Assembly: GCF_022458985.1 (NCBI RefSeq)
Contig: NC_061790.1
Coordinates: 174,501-238,500, forward strand
DNA length: 64,000 bases
Reading direction: 5' to 3'
Origin: Mugil cephalus
Lineage: Eukaryota > Chordata > Actinopteri > Mugiliformes > Mugilidae
In this document: positions 1 through 10,467 of the stretch, one piece after another
How the letters are laid out: each line of letters opens with the position of its first letter
Numbering within the stretch: position 1 is the stretch's first letter
Program-made: the position numbers and the translations under genes
Notes under the pieces: generated by a model
Told to the model about the DNA's origin: nothing
Database searches by the model: none
Seen by the model: the letters and a program-made list of their open reading frames with translations, nothing else

Positions 1-135
1 ATGTTATTATTTTATTTTATTATAATGTTATTATACACATGAACCTCACAATTACAGATTGAACCATCTATGGTGTCAGAGACCAGCTGACTCTGAATAT
101 TAAACACACAAAGACGCTGACTCATGTTGTTACAC

Positions 136-141
136 TTTATT
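136..141 (-). promoter_or_regulatory. Candidate poly(A) signal of the Sec6-like gene
   Basis: On the minus strand this reads AATAAA, about 400 nt beyond the stop codon at 549, followed by a GT-rich stretch. No coding sequence is seen in 1-548, so that stretch is read as 3' UTR and flank. The motif is seen directly; its use is inferred. Confidence 0.45.
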
Positions 142-548
142 CACTGACTCATTGAGGACATGAATGGATGAAGCCAGAGAACACAGGTTACAGTGGAGAG
201 CTGCCCCCACCCACCAACCCCCAACATGCACACATGCACCCCCCCGCCCCCAGGCCGGAGGTACAGGGGTTCGTCCTTTCTAACCCTAACAGCTGACAGG
301 AGCTACAGTCATGGACCACTGAGGTCATGTGATGCACTAGTTATTTTATATCTTGTATTATGTTTATATTCTATTTCTAGGATCTTTTATATTGTTGCTA
401 CATTGTAGAGGAAACACGTTTCTGCACTGAGCACATAAATGATAAACTCTTTGAATCTCTAATACGCCTTCAACATGGCTGCCAGTTTAACAACACGGCA
501 GATGACTACACACAAACTGAGTCAGCCTGCTAACATGCTAACAACATG

Positions 549-750
549 CTAAAGCCATTTAGGTTTGCTCAGCGTCATGTGATTGATTTTATTATTCATC
601 CACTTCACTTTGACCTTGGAGAAGAACGCTGGGCTGTGATTGGCTGAGACACAAAGGAGGCGGTTCTCCTTCACGCTGCGCTTGATGCACTGAACGTCAG
701 CAGCTGAGAGGCCGGGTTTCAGATTCAACAACGCCAACACATGAGCAGCA
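549..750 (-). CDS. Last coding exon of the Sec6-like gene
   Basis: Acceptor CTCCTCAG at 751-755. The 202-nt exon starts with one base completing a split Ser codon and ends in a TAG at 549. It encodes AAHVLALLNLKPGLSAAD then a Lys-rich tail. The preceding exon, 3002-2878, ends in phase 2, which fits exactly. Confidence 0.7.
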
Positions 751-3700
751 CTGAGGAGAGAGGACACAGGACAATCATTCATTCATTCAATCAGTCAATC
801 AGAGATTAAACATGTGACTGATTTGTTTCACCCAGACTGGAGCGTCCAATCAGAGCAGAGTTTTCTTTACCAGCACCTGAGCTCTCCCATGATGACTTCA
901 ACTCCTAAACCTGACACCTCTCAGTGTTTTTCCACTCGCCTCAACACACCTGTGACACCTGAAGCCCCAGCCACACCCACATCTCCTACGGCAACCAGGG
1001 ATCCAGGTCAATGTTTGTTTGAGAGAATCTCAAAGAGACACTGCACGGAGGACCGGCGTGTCTCTGGGAGGACAGGCGTGTCTCTGGGAGGACAGGCATG
1101 TCTCTGGGAGGACAGGCATGTCTCTGGGAGTCCAGAGTCCAGAGTGACTTCTACTAAAACTGGCTTAAGAACTGTCCAGCACTGCATTATTAAAAACTGG
1201 ACGCACAGAGCGGAACCATCACTTAGTAGTTTCTCACCCCTGTCCCTCAATGATCTTACTGACTCCTCCTCAAGACCCATTGATGTTCTGCCCATTTCCA
1301 TGCTAAAGGAGGTGTTTTGCTCTGTTGGTCCCAGTCTTGTCACCATTCTAAACAAATCCATATCCTCTGCCTCCAAACTGCCATTTGTGTCGAAGGTATT
1401 AGAGAAAGTTGTGGCTAGCCAGCTCACTACCTATCTAACAAATAATAACATCCTCAACAAACTTCAATCTGGATTTTCTAAAAAGCACCCCACTGAAACA
1501 GCCCTTCTTAGAGTGTCAAACGACCTCCTGATGTGTTCTGTCGTGGTCCTGCTAGACCTCGGTGCAGCATTTCAAAGCCCTGGTCTGGTTTGCCTCCTGC
1601 CTGGATGGGAGAAGCTTCTCTGTGGCTGTGGGTCCCTTTAAATCTTACCCCTCACCCTTCCTCTGTGGTGTACTACAGGGTTCTGTACTGGGCCCCTCCT
1701 TTTGGCCATTTGTATGTTTTTCTTAGACCTCCTCATCAGTAACTTCAAAGGCATCTCTTACCACTGCTATGCAGATGATGTTCAGCTCTACTTCTTCAAT
1801 TTGAACAACCTGTAGAAGCTTAATGTCCTTCATTAACCCCCTCATTAATGTTAAGCTTTCGTTGAATGATTTCCTTCAACGAAACTCTGACAGAGCCAAC
1901 ACAGAGCTGCTGATCTTAGGAGCACAGAGCAGTGCCTCCAGAGTTATTTCCCACATGGGTTCTCTCAAAGACAATGTAAGACATCACCTGAGAAACCTGG
2001 GCGTAGTTTTTGATCAGCCCATGCACCTGGAGATACATGTCAAGTCCCTCACCTCTACCTGCCCCTTCCACCTTAGAAATATAGCTCCAGTCCATCATAT
2101 CCCACTCGGAGGTCACTATTCACCTGCTTAAACAAGTCATCCACAGACAGGCTCCACATGGATGACAGTGCTACAGTCAGGCTGCTCACCAGGTCAAACA
2201 CGTCTTGCCACATCACCTCCATCCTAGTCTCTCTGCAGTGGCTTCAATTCAGGATTCACTTTAAAGTGCTCACTCTTGTCTACGGGGCCCTCCATGGCTG
2301 GGCTCCGGTTTACATTGCAGAACTTATTCACCCCTTCTCCTCCAGCCCCTCCCTCGGATCCACAGACCAGCATCTCCCACTGGTTCCCAGGACCGGACTA
2401 AAAACTAAAGGGGGGCAGAGCCTGGGAGGTGGTAGCTCCCAGGCTCTGGGCCACCCTCCCCCTGGACCTGACAACTGCCCCCTCAGACCAGTCTTTTAAG
2501 TCTAAATTAAAAACTCAACTTTGCAGACAGGCTTTTAGCCTCCTTTCCACCTTTTAAATTGTTATTTGTATTGGCTGTATTGTTGACTGTTGCTTTTTAT
2601 ATTTCACTGCTGCAAAGCACTGCAAAGGGTGCTACATAAATAAAGTTTTTACGTAATTTACTTGTACTTCCAGGAAGAAATGTGGTGGGTTTAAATATCA
2701 GTGGTCAGACTCTAACATCATCAATACAAGATCTGGTGTGAATGTTAATCAGCTGATGAATGCACCAGGACTCATTGATAGTCTGGACAGTCTGCTACTC
2801 AGGCTGCAGGGTGATGGCCGGTCCTGTGGTCCTGTGGTCCTGTGGTTCTGTGGTTCTGTGGTCCTGTGGTTCTGTACCTGAGGTCGGGGAAGTTCCGGGC
2901 CAGATTGACCAACTCCAGCTGAACACTGGCCGGATCCTGGAGCTGGAGGATCTCAGCCAGACTGCAGAGCAACTCACAGAGCCACGACGGCTGGATGCAG
3001 CCCTGAGACAGTGTCATGATGATATAATATAATATAATATAATATAATATAATATAATATAATATAATATAATATATACAAAACAAAGAACAACCAGCTA
3101 GTACATTTGGAGTTTCGAAGTATTTTAATGAGAGCCCTATGAAAGAAATTCAGAAATAGTTGGTTTTATTTCAGCATTAAAGACAAAACAGCCTCAACGT
3201 CTACCTGCAGTCTGAGTGTGTACATATCTGAGCCTCACCTCGTCCAGGAAGAAGGCGTCCATCTTGCGAGCGTCTTCGATCATCCGTTGAGCTCCAGCCA
3301 GCTCCTCCTCTCTTCTCTTCATCCTGCTTTTCATCATCTTCTTGACGTACTGCAGCACCACGTCCTGATGGAGGACAGCCAGCAGGTCCTGGACACACAG
3401 GATGCTCAGACATAGGAGTGCACACAGGTGAGCAGGTAGGGCAGAGCCTCACCTGCCTGCAGTCTGGCTTCAGGTCAGTCAGGCCGGACAATTGTTGGTT
3501 CAGAGAATCCAACAGAGAATCAATGACAGGAAGTGAGCCATCCATCCAGGACGTCGTCCACAGCTGCCGGAGACACATCTGCAACCAGAGGCAGAGACAC
3601 TCAGAGCTCCACCCACGACAAAGGACAGGTGTGATGGATGTTACAGGTGTTGTCTTTCTACCTTCAGCTGGAGAGGACTTGTCAAACTCCTGTATCCACA

Positions 3701-6700
3701 GTCCTTCAGGGCAGACAGGGTGCGCAGACAACGACATCTCTGCTCCTCAGTCAGACTTCCTGTTTGATCTGTGATGTAATCCCTAAGGACAGGTGGAGAG
3801 GGATTATATGCAGCAGGACCCAGACACTACAACTCCCAGACAAACAGTTTAGCTGATGATCAGCTGACGACCAACCACATGGCCACCAACTGACTGATAA
3901 ATAGAGACATATGGATCAGGTCTCACCTGAGCTGCTGCTCACAGACCAGCTGAGCTTTGAGGACGGAGTGGCCATTGGGTTGTCCTCTGCTCACCAGCTC
4001 CTCCACACACTTCATGTAGCTGAAACACACGCCACAACACACATTAACTCAAATGTTTTGACAACATATTTAGAGACAGTCGACGTCTTCAATTAGCATC
4101 TGAAAAGGTGGGCGTGGCCAACCTGCACAGGAAGTTCTCCAGGTGAACTGTGAGCCTCTGAATTCTGCTCTGGTCTTTGATCGTAACGTTAAACTCAGTC
4201 AGAAAGTTATTCATCACCTGAAACACAAGTACCACAAACAATCTGTACCCGGTCTCACCTGTACCCGCTCTCCCCTGTACCTGGTCTCACCTGAATGGCG
4301 TCTACAGCCAGTGGACTAAAGTAGTAATTGTCGATGAGCTCAGGTGTGCTGCCGCTCAGCCAGGTGTCCTCCTCCTTCTTCAGAGCAGTGTTCAGCCATA
4401 GCCTCACTTTGTCCTGGAGGACAGAAATATTGATCAGGTCTGGCAGGAAGTAGGACTAAAGCTCAGGTGACAGCTGGTTTACCTCCTTGTAGCTCAGGTA
4501 CTGCTCCTCCAGGAGGTTCAGCTGATCCGGCAGCAGCAGAGAACCCAGACAAGCCGTCTTTATGAGTCCATCCAGCTCCTCGTGTCTGAGGATCTCTCTG
4601 TCAGAGAGGAGCAACATGATGTGATAAGCTCAATATGTGGAGAATCAATTTACTAAATCTGATAAAATGTTTAATGGATTAATCCATCATCATGATTAAT
4701 GTGATTAATGAAGCATTTGCAGCAGAACGACTGTGAACGTGTCTCAGTTTGTCCAAGTAGCGTTAGCGTTAGCACCAGCTGATCCGGTAGTGACAGGCAG
4801 CAGAACCAACCCATAAAGATGGAAGACGCTAAACAGCACGTTGGTCCTCTCCATGGGACATTTGAGGACAAAGACACCAAGAGGGACCAGTGGAGACACA
4901 TAAAGTATCATCACACTCTGCAGGAAGGAGTTTTCTTTCCAGCTTCAAACAGCACATGAACCAAGCCAAGCATACGTTAGTCGGGGATTCTGCTAGCACT
5001 TGGGCTAACGCGGCTAACAGCTGGAGACAAACCAAGACAAAGACAAGCTGCAAATGCTGCTGCTAATATGTGTCCACTCCTGCAACCACTGCAGATGAGG
5101 TCTGATTAATCTGAATTAATCAGATTAAATCTGATTAATGTGAATGAATCCACATCAACCTCAGATTTACCTGATTAAACATGTAATGATTAGACAGTCT
5201 TAGTTTAATATTCTCTAATGACGTCAGGTGACCTGAGGAGGGCCAGACTCACTGAGGGTAGCAGTGGTTGACCCAGTACAGGAGGTAGCTGCAGTCGTCT
5301 GGTTCCAGTCCTGGAGCAGCAAGCTGGTCCAGTTGGACGGAGAATGTTTGGTGGTAGAGTCCAGCGTAGATGTTGAGGATGTCCATGTGAGGAGGGTAAC
5401 AGTCCTTCACCGTCTTCGCCACCATCAGCAGATCCTCCTTCACACGCTTCCCCAGCCTGCACACCTGAAACACACCTGGAGACTGTAGACCTGCTCTGAT
5501 GAATTGTGTCCTACCTCTGGTTCCGTCTCACCTGTCTCTTCACGGTGGAAGACAATATGTCCATCCCACCCGGCTCGTCCTCTGCAGCGTCCATCAGTCT
5601 GGACATCACCAGGTTCTGCAGCAGAGCATTGTGACGGCTCAGACTCTTCAGAGGACGCCATGCTGGGACCCGGCCCTCTGGACGCTCCGCCCAACGCCTG
5701 TCCTGCGCTTCCTGCTGCATGATGGAGGCTACGGCCCTCCTCAGCACCTCCTGCTGGGTCGGGGAGGAGCTGAAGGTGTTCTCAATGGCCTCCTTTATCT
5801 GCAGAGTCAGAGTCTCAACGTCTCTCTGCAGTTCCTCCTCCTCCTCCTCACTTGGAGCATCCTGGCTGAAGAGAAGCTCTTCCCTGAGGATAAGCCTCCT
5901 GCAAACCTCCTCCTGCTGCTCCTCCTGCTGCTCCTCCTTCTGCCCCTCCTTCTCCACACAGTCCAGCTCTGAATAAATGATTTATATTTATTAGTAATGA
6001 GCCTTTTAACAGACCCCGGCCTTGGAGATGAAAACTAAACTAAACTAAACTAAACTAAACTAAACTAAACTAAACTAGAATCAACTCAGGACGTAACTGA
6101 ATGTGATTCATCATTAATTAATCAATTATTATTTTATTATTTTATTAATTGATTATTTCTTCATCCTTGTCAGTGACATGGATGGTTCCTGTTAATCAAC
6201 TGTACAAGGTGTCAGTAAATAGTTCAGCTTTAGCTAATGAAGCTAATGTCCAGCTGTCGTCCTTGGCCCAGTGGTAAAGGACATCCTAAACATGAAATAC
6301 AATACAAGATATTATCCACGCAGGCTAAAAGAAATCCAACAGCAGTCTACAAATACAATGCAGGTCAAGCAAGGACAGAAGAGGTACATGGAGGTGGCTA
6401 TCAGAGCCCCCAGTACAGAACCACAATCACATTCTGTACATCACAGTACACGGGCACAAACAGTTTCATACACGACACGCAGCACAGCTCAATACATGCA
6501 TGACATAAATAGCAGCACATGTAATATCACGCAGCACCATACCATTAACAACACAATCAAATGAAGAAATAACAACTTCAATGGAAAAACAGCAGCTAGG
6601 AGCACACTTCATTTAGCACAAATACCAAAACAAGTCCATGATCACTGTGAGCATATGGAACAGTCATGTTTTGAGGTTTTGAGATGAGCAGTGAAGAGCT

Positions 6701-7464
6701 AATAGTAGCATCCCTAGGTCAAGGTAAATGTAAAAGTTGATTTCTTTCCAAAGTCTGGAACATCCTGGTGGTTCGAAGGACTACAGGCGCTGACCTCCCA
6801 CATCATGAAGACCCTGGAGAGACTCATCTCGGAGCAACTCCGGCCCGTGGTCAAGCCACATCTGGACCCCCTCCAGTTCGCCTACCAGCCCCAGCTCAGA
6901 GTTGAGGATGTCATCATCTTCCTACTCAACCGTGTCTACGCCACCTGGACAAGACGGCGAGTACTGTGAGAGTCATGTTCTCTGACTTCTCCAGCGCTTT
7001 CAGCAGCATCCGTCCGGCTCTTGTGGGTTCGAAGATGATGGTGATGCAGGTGGATTCCTCCTGGTGTCGTGGGTTGTTGACTACCTGACTGACACACAGT
7101 ATGTGCACCTGTAACGCTGTGTGTCAGACAGGCTGGTCAGCAACACTGTGTCCCCCCCAGGGGACTGTCCTCTGTCCCTTTCTCTTCACCCTCTACACCA
7201 CAGACTCTAACCAGACGTTTTCTGATGACTCTGCAGTGGTTGGATGCATCAGAGGGTGATGAGGTGGAGATGAGGTGGAGCACAGGGCTGGTGTGGACAA
7301 CGCTGTCACATAGTGTGAGGAGAACCATCTACAGCTCAGTGTGACATAGACAAAGGAGCTGGTGGTGGACCTGAGGAGGACCAAGGTCCATCCAGGGGGT
7401 CAATGTGGACATAGTGGAGGATTATAAGTATCTGAGGGTTCACATTGATAATAGACTGAACTGA

Positions 7465-7536
<72 letters not shown>

Positions 7537-9345
7537 ACACAGACGCCCTGTACAGAAAGAGCCAGAGTCGTCTCTATGTTCTGAGGTGTTTGAGGTCCTT
7601 TAACATCTGCAGGACTTTGCTGAGGATGTTGTATGAGTCTGTGGGGGCCAGTGCCAGGAGAACGCTTCACAAGGTGAAAACCATCCTGGACAATGAGTCT
7701 AACCCCCTCCATGACGTTCTTTCAGCACCAGACTGATCACACCACGATGCACCACAGAGACACAGGAAATCATTCCTGCCAGTGGACATTAGTCTGTACA
7801 ACTCCTCACTCTGAGGGTGTAGAACCCATATTATTTATAAACATATTGATACTGATAATGTGCAATAATTCATGTTCACCTCGTCTCTTATACCAGTATC
7901 TATTCCCTGTATACTAGGGGACTCTGGTCTTACTATGTGCAATAATGTTTGTAACTATAATCCATATTTATAACTGTACTGACCCTGAGATTGTGCAATA
8001 TCACATGCATAACTTCATTATTTTCATACACTTGTATATATTTCCTTATATATTTTCACCATGTGCAATATTGTTTTCTCTGTAGAGCAACAACTCGGAA
8101 CTCAGGTTCACTTCACTTATACTTGTACATATTGTTTTATATATATTTACTATATTGTTTACATTCTCTTACTTATTCTGATTGCTCTTTATTCTAAACA
8201 CTGGTACTTTGGGTTGGAGCTACTGTAACGAATAGTAATTTCCCCTTGGGATCAATAAAGTAATTCTGATTCTGATTCTGATTTCCATGAACCATGGGTG
8301 TCAAACTGAGCTCTGAACCTGAGTCTAAAGTTCTACTTATTTCAGGTCGTAACTGTGCAGCTGAAGCTGAACCACATGGAGGTTCCCTGGGGTCCTAGCA
8401 TCCTAGGTTCAGAGGTTCTGGTTTTCTAGCTGATGTTCTACAGCAGGGGGGTCCAACTCATTTAGTTTAGGGACCACATTCAGACCAGATTAATCTCAAG
8501 AGACCGGACCAGTAACACAACAGAATAATAACCTATAAGTAGGGACAACTCCAGGAGTCATTATTTACAGCTTGTTATTATCCAGGAGAATGCTTACATT
8601 GAATAAACTATTAACTTATTTTTCTTAATTAAAATCACTCTAATTGTGGCTCACGTCTGCCAGCTGACACCAGTGTTGCAGAGGTTCTACAGGTTCTGTT
8701 AGGTCTGACCTTCATGCTGGTTCTGCTTCTTGTGGGTCCTCCAGATCTTGGCAGGGATCTTCAGTCTGGGCATTCTCTTCCTGCCTCCTCCTCCTTTGTT
8801 CTCCTCTGCTCCTCCTGCTGAACATGGATCAATAAGTTGATCAGTAGTTCTGAGAGGAGCTGAACTCCCAGGGCTAAAATTAGTAATTTTCTGAATGGAG
8901 TCTGGTCTGGTCAAACCGAACCGAACCGAACTGAACCAGCCAGAACCGAATCGAACCGAAACGAACCGAATCGAATATAGACGATCATAACTGATCATAA
9001 CCGATCATAACCAAACAGTAAAACTCAGGTTAAACACCTACCGCTCATCTCCGTCTGTTCTCTGACATACGAGCCAGGAGGGGCGGGGCCATCCTGGAGC
9101 AGGAGGGGAGGAGGGAGGTGGCTCCTCCCATCCTGCTCCTCCATCTTTTCCTCCTCTACCTCCACTTCCTCATCCCCCCTTTCACCTCCTCTCCCTCTTC
9201 TTCTTCCTCCCTTTTCCTCCTCCTCCTGTTCCTCCTCTTCCCCCTCCATCTCTTCCTCCCCTTTTCCTCCTGATGTGACATCTCTTCCTCCCTTTTCCTC
9301 CTCCTCCTGTTCCTCCTGCTCCTGTTCCTCCTCTTCCCCCTCCAT
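549..9345 (-). CDS. Sec6/EXOC3-family protein, EXOC3L4/TNFAIP2-like, multi-exon gene
   Basis: Likely a Sec6-fold protein of the EXOC3L/TNFAIP2 (M-Sec) group; relatives act in membrane tethering, tubule formation and exocyst-like functions at the plasma membrane. Proposed coding exons in transcript order: 9345-9042, 8817-8710, 5968-5532, 5464-5253, 4597-4483, 4413-4291, 4217-4123, 4019-3927, 3782-3662, 3578-3453, 3388-3239, 3002-2878 and 750-549. Each has GT/AG borders and all phases agree. The Sec6 signature is clearest in the exon at 5464-5253 (an ILNIYAGLYHQ stretch, then LLYWVNHCYP) and in the helical C-terminal exons. The N terminus is acidic and Glu/Gly-rich, then basic (MPRLKIPAKIW). 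The predicted protein is roughly 740 residues. An upstream ATG at 9506, in a 31-nt exon with a good donor, is an alternative start. Exocyst-like paralogues are hard to separate, so no symbol is given. Linkage to cep170b and inf2 favours EXOC3L4 or TNFAIP2. Confidence 0.82.
1053..1137 (+). repeat. 20-bp minisatellite, about 4 copies
   Basis: Unit GTGTCTCTGGGAGGACAGGC, with ATG in place of GTG in two copies. It lies in the last intron of the Sec6-like gene, just upstream of the L2 element. The first 16 bases match the core of the 30-bp array at 39.5-40.35 kb. Confidence 0.85.
1220..2665 (+). mobile_element. Degenerate L2-type LINE, reverse transcriptase and 3' tail
   Basis: The translated plus strand shows broken L2/CR1-clade reverse transcriptase blocks: a LQSGFSKKHPTETALL stretch, a decayed VLLDLGAAF block, a QGSVLGPLLFAIYM-type block split over frames, and YADD-like residues near 1770. 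The 3' end has the L2 hallmark of a short AAAGGGTGCTACATAAATAAAG tail segment. Several stops and frameshifts; no function expected. It sits antisense in the last intron of the Sec6-like gene. Confidence 0.8.
3021..3075 (+). repeat. AATAT pentanucleotide microsatellite beside a splice acceptor
   Basis: About ten AATAT units. On the minus strand they lie immediately upstream of the acceptor of exon 3002-2878, within the usual branch-point region. A second array of the same unit is at 15457-15515. Confidence 0.9.
4840..5025 (+). repeat. Dispersed repeat, copy 1 (second copy 40778-40955)
   Basis: About 175 bases are more than 90 percent identical by eye to 40778-40955, from TTGGTCCTCTCCATGGGACA to the GCTAACGCGGCTAA segment. 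Both copies are intronic, one in the Sec6-like gene and one in inf2. The family is not recognised. Confidence 0.75.
5253..5968 (-). CDS. Two large exons holding the start of the Sec6-like fold
   Basis: Exon 5968-5532 (437 nt) encodes a Gln/Glu-rich coiled-coil-like stretch followed by a helical segment. Exon 5464-5253 (212 nt) encodes the most recognisable Sec6-family block, with ILNIYAGLYHQ and LLYWVNHCYP. The acceptor of the first lies within TTTATTCAG. There is an in-frame stop just upstream of it and no ATG, so it must be internal and the start lies in an upstream exon. Confidence 0.75.
6026..6076 (+). repeat. AAACT pentanucleotide microsatellite
   Basis: About nine AAACT units in the intron between exons 8710 and 5968 of the Sec6-like gene. 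Confidence 0.85.
6770..8282 (+). mobile_element. Rex1-type LINE, truncated and decayed
   Basis: The plus strand encodes broken Rex1/CR1-like reverse transcriptase: LDPLQFAYQP, then VEDVIIFLLNRVY, VMFSDFSSAF, and PPRGLSSVPFSLHPL in another frame. Around 7560-7730 it reads like the C-terminal region that ends in NSLLHDVLSAP-type sequence. The 3' end, near 8235-8282, is CTTGGGATCAATAAAG followed by ATTCTG repeats, typical of Rex1-like tails. It contains an AAAG microsatellite at 7463-7536. 5' truncated, non-functional. Confidence 0.75.
7463..7536 (+). repeat. AAAG tetranucleotide microsatellite
   Basis: About eighteen AAAG/GAAA units inside the Rex1-like element, interrupting its reading frame. 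Confidence 0.95.
8437..8660 (+). mobile_element. hAT-like non-autonomous element fragment
   Basis: Begins CAGGGGGGTCCAACTCATTT and continues with a 'rotates-to-background' fish repeat text: ACCACATTCAGACCAGATT, GGACCAGTAACA, ATAACCTATAAGTA. The same family appears at 14080-14440 (right part) and 44893-45190. The assignment to hAT is from remembered family ends and is not certain. Confidence 0.5.
8710..9345 (-). CDS. N-terminal exons of the Sec6-like gene (acidic low-complexity)
   Basis: Two exons, 9345-9042 and 8817-8710, join in phase 1 to each other and to the exon starting at 5968. The first is almost all Glu, Gly and Arg, from GGA/GAG repeats, then a short Pro-rich segment. The second is basic. 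The start is uncertain. An ATG at 9345 is in frame. A second candidate, at 9506, begins a short exon ending at 9476 with donor GTAAGA, but between the two lies a 43-base homopolymer and no convincing acceptor. Confidence 0.45.
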
Positions 9346-9395
9346 CTCTTCCTCCCTTTTTCCTCCTCCCTTTTCTCCTCCTGTTCCTCCTCTTC

Positions 9396-9397
<2 letters not shown>

Positions 9398-9440
<43 letters not shown>
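9398..9440 (+). repeat. 43-base poly-C tract (poly-G on the gene strand)
   Basis: An uninterrupted run of 43 C residues at the 5' end of the Sec6-like gene, next to CTTCCTCCT-rich sequence. Such tracts are error-prone in sequencing and can form G-quadruplexes on the other strand, which is the sense strand here. Confidence 0.95.
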
Positions 9441-9441
<1 letters not shown>

Positions 9442-9514
9442 ATCAATCAGTGGAGACAAGAAAACATGATCTTACCTCTGCAACAGGACATGAATGAGCT
9501 CCACATATCCAGGA

Positions 9515-9735
9515 CCAGAACCAGAACCAGAACCAGGACCAGGACCAGGACCAGGACCAAGACCAAGAGAGACCCACAGAGACCAGATGATGCTGCAGAA
9601 TGTGACTAAAACCTCCTCAGAGTCTGAAACACTTTCACTTTCTATTTCAGTTTCACTGCATCATCACCGCATCAGCATCATCTTCCTCCTCCTCCTCCTC
9701 CTCCTCCTCCTGCTCTTTCTCTTCCTCCTCTGGTC
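9515..9735 (+). repeat. CCAGGA/CCAGAA hexamer repeat and TCC microsatellite
   Basis: Two simple repeats, a hexamer run at about 9515-9566 and a TCC run at about 9680-9730, just upstream of the proposed start of the Sec6-like gene, so within its 5' UTR or promoter. Confidence 0.75.
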
Positions 9736-9739
9736 TGAC

Positions 9740-10467
9740 AGGTTAGAGACGGTTTAGAGACCAGCTCTGGTTCTGGTTCTGGATGAACACTGGGGTCTGG
9801 TTTTGGACAATCACCACTAATTAGTAATAACATTATTAGTTATTGATTAATCAGATTAAAACATGTCAAACTAAACTGTGTGTTCTTGTTTTTATTGAGT
9901 CAATATTTAGAGGGTCACACCTGCTAGGGTAAATGCTAATGCTACATTACCTAAACATAGCTAGGCTAGCTGTCCATGCTAGACGAGCTATCTGTGTAAA
10001 CCCAGCTGTTCATGCTAGGCTAGTTGGTTCTGTTAGGCTAGCTATCTATGCTAGGCTAGCTGATATTCAACAGACTTTTGAGAGTCCAGCAGAGTGAATG
10101 AAATCAATTTATTACAAATGACACATGATAGAAAGAAGCCGTGGATGAGACTTCACTAAATACATGAATAAATAAATCAGAGCCATGAGAGGAAGCAAAC
10201 AAGAACCCGCTGGTTCAGAGCTTCATGCACCGGAACTAAAGTTACATCATCACAGCCGGTGATAAATTACTACATTCTCCACAGAGAGGACATGAAGAGC
10301 ACATTTGGTGAACTAGCCTCCAACTCTCACCTGGAACATGCACCTTGAAAAATAAAAAGTCTGACTTCACGGCCTCCATCAACATCTGTGAGGAAAACAA
10401 CCGTCCCCATCCTTACTTTATTAACACTAATTAGTCCAGGTGTGAACACTGATCTGGTCTCTAGAGT
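9740..10467. other. Spacer with GCTAGGCTAGCT-type repeats
   Basis: No coding exon seen. From about 9940 to 10075 there are diverged copies of a GCTAGGCTAGCT-containing unit. The rest looks unique and AT-rich. Confidence 0.5.

Noticed and set aside
814-1641. 275-residue plus-strand frame as a gene
   Set aside because: Its recognisable part is decayed L2 reverse transcriptase and the front is a minisatellite.
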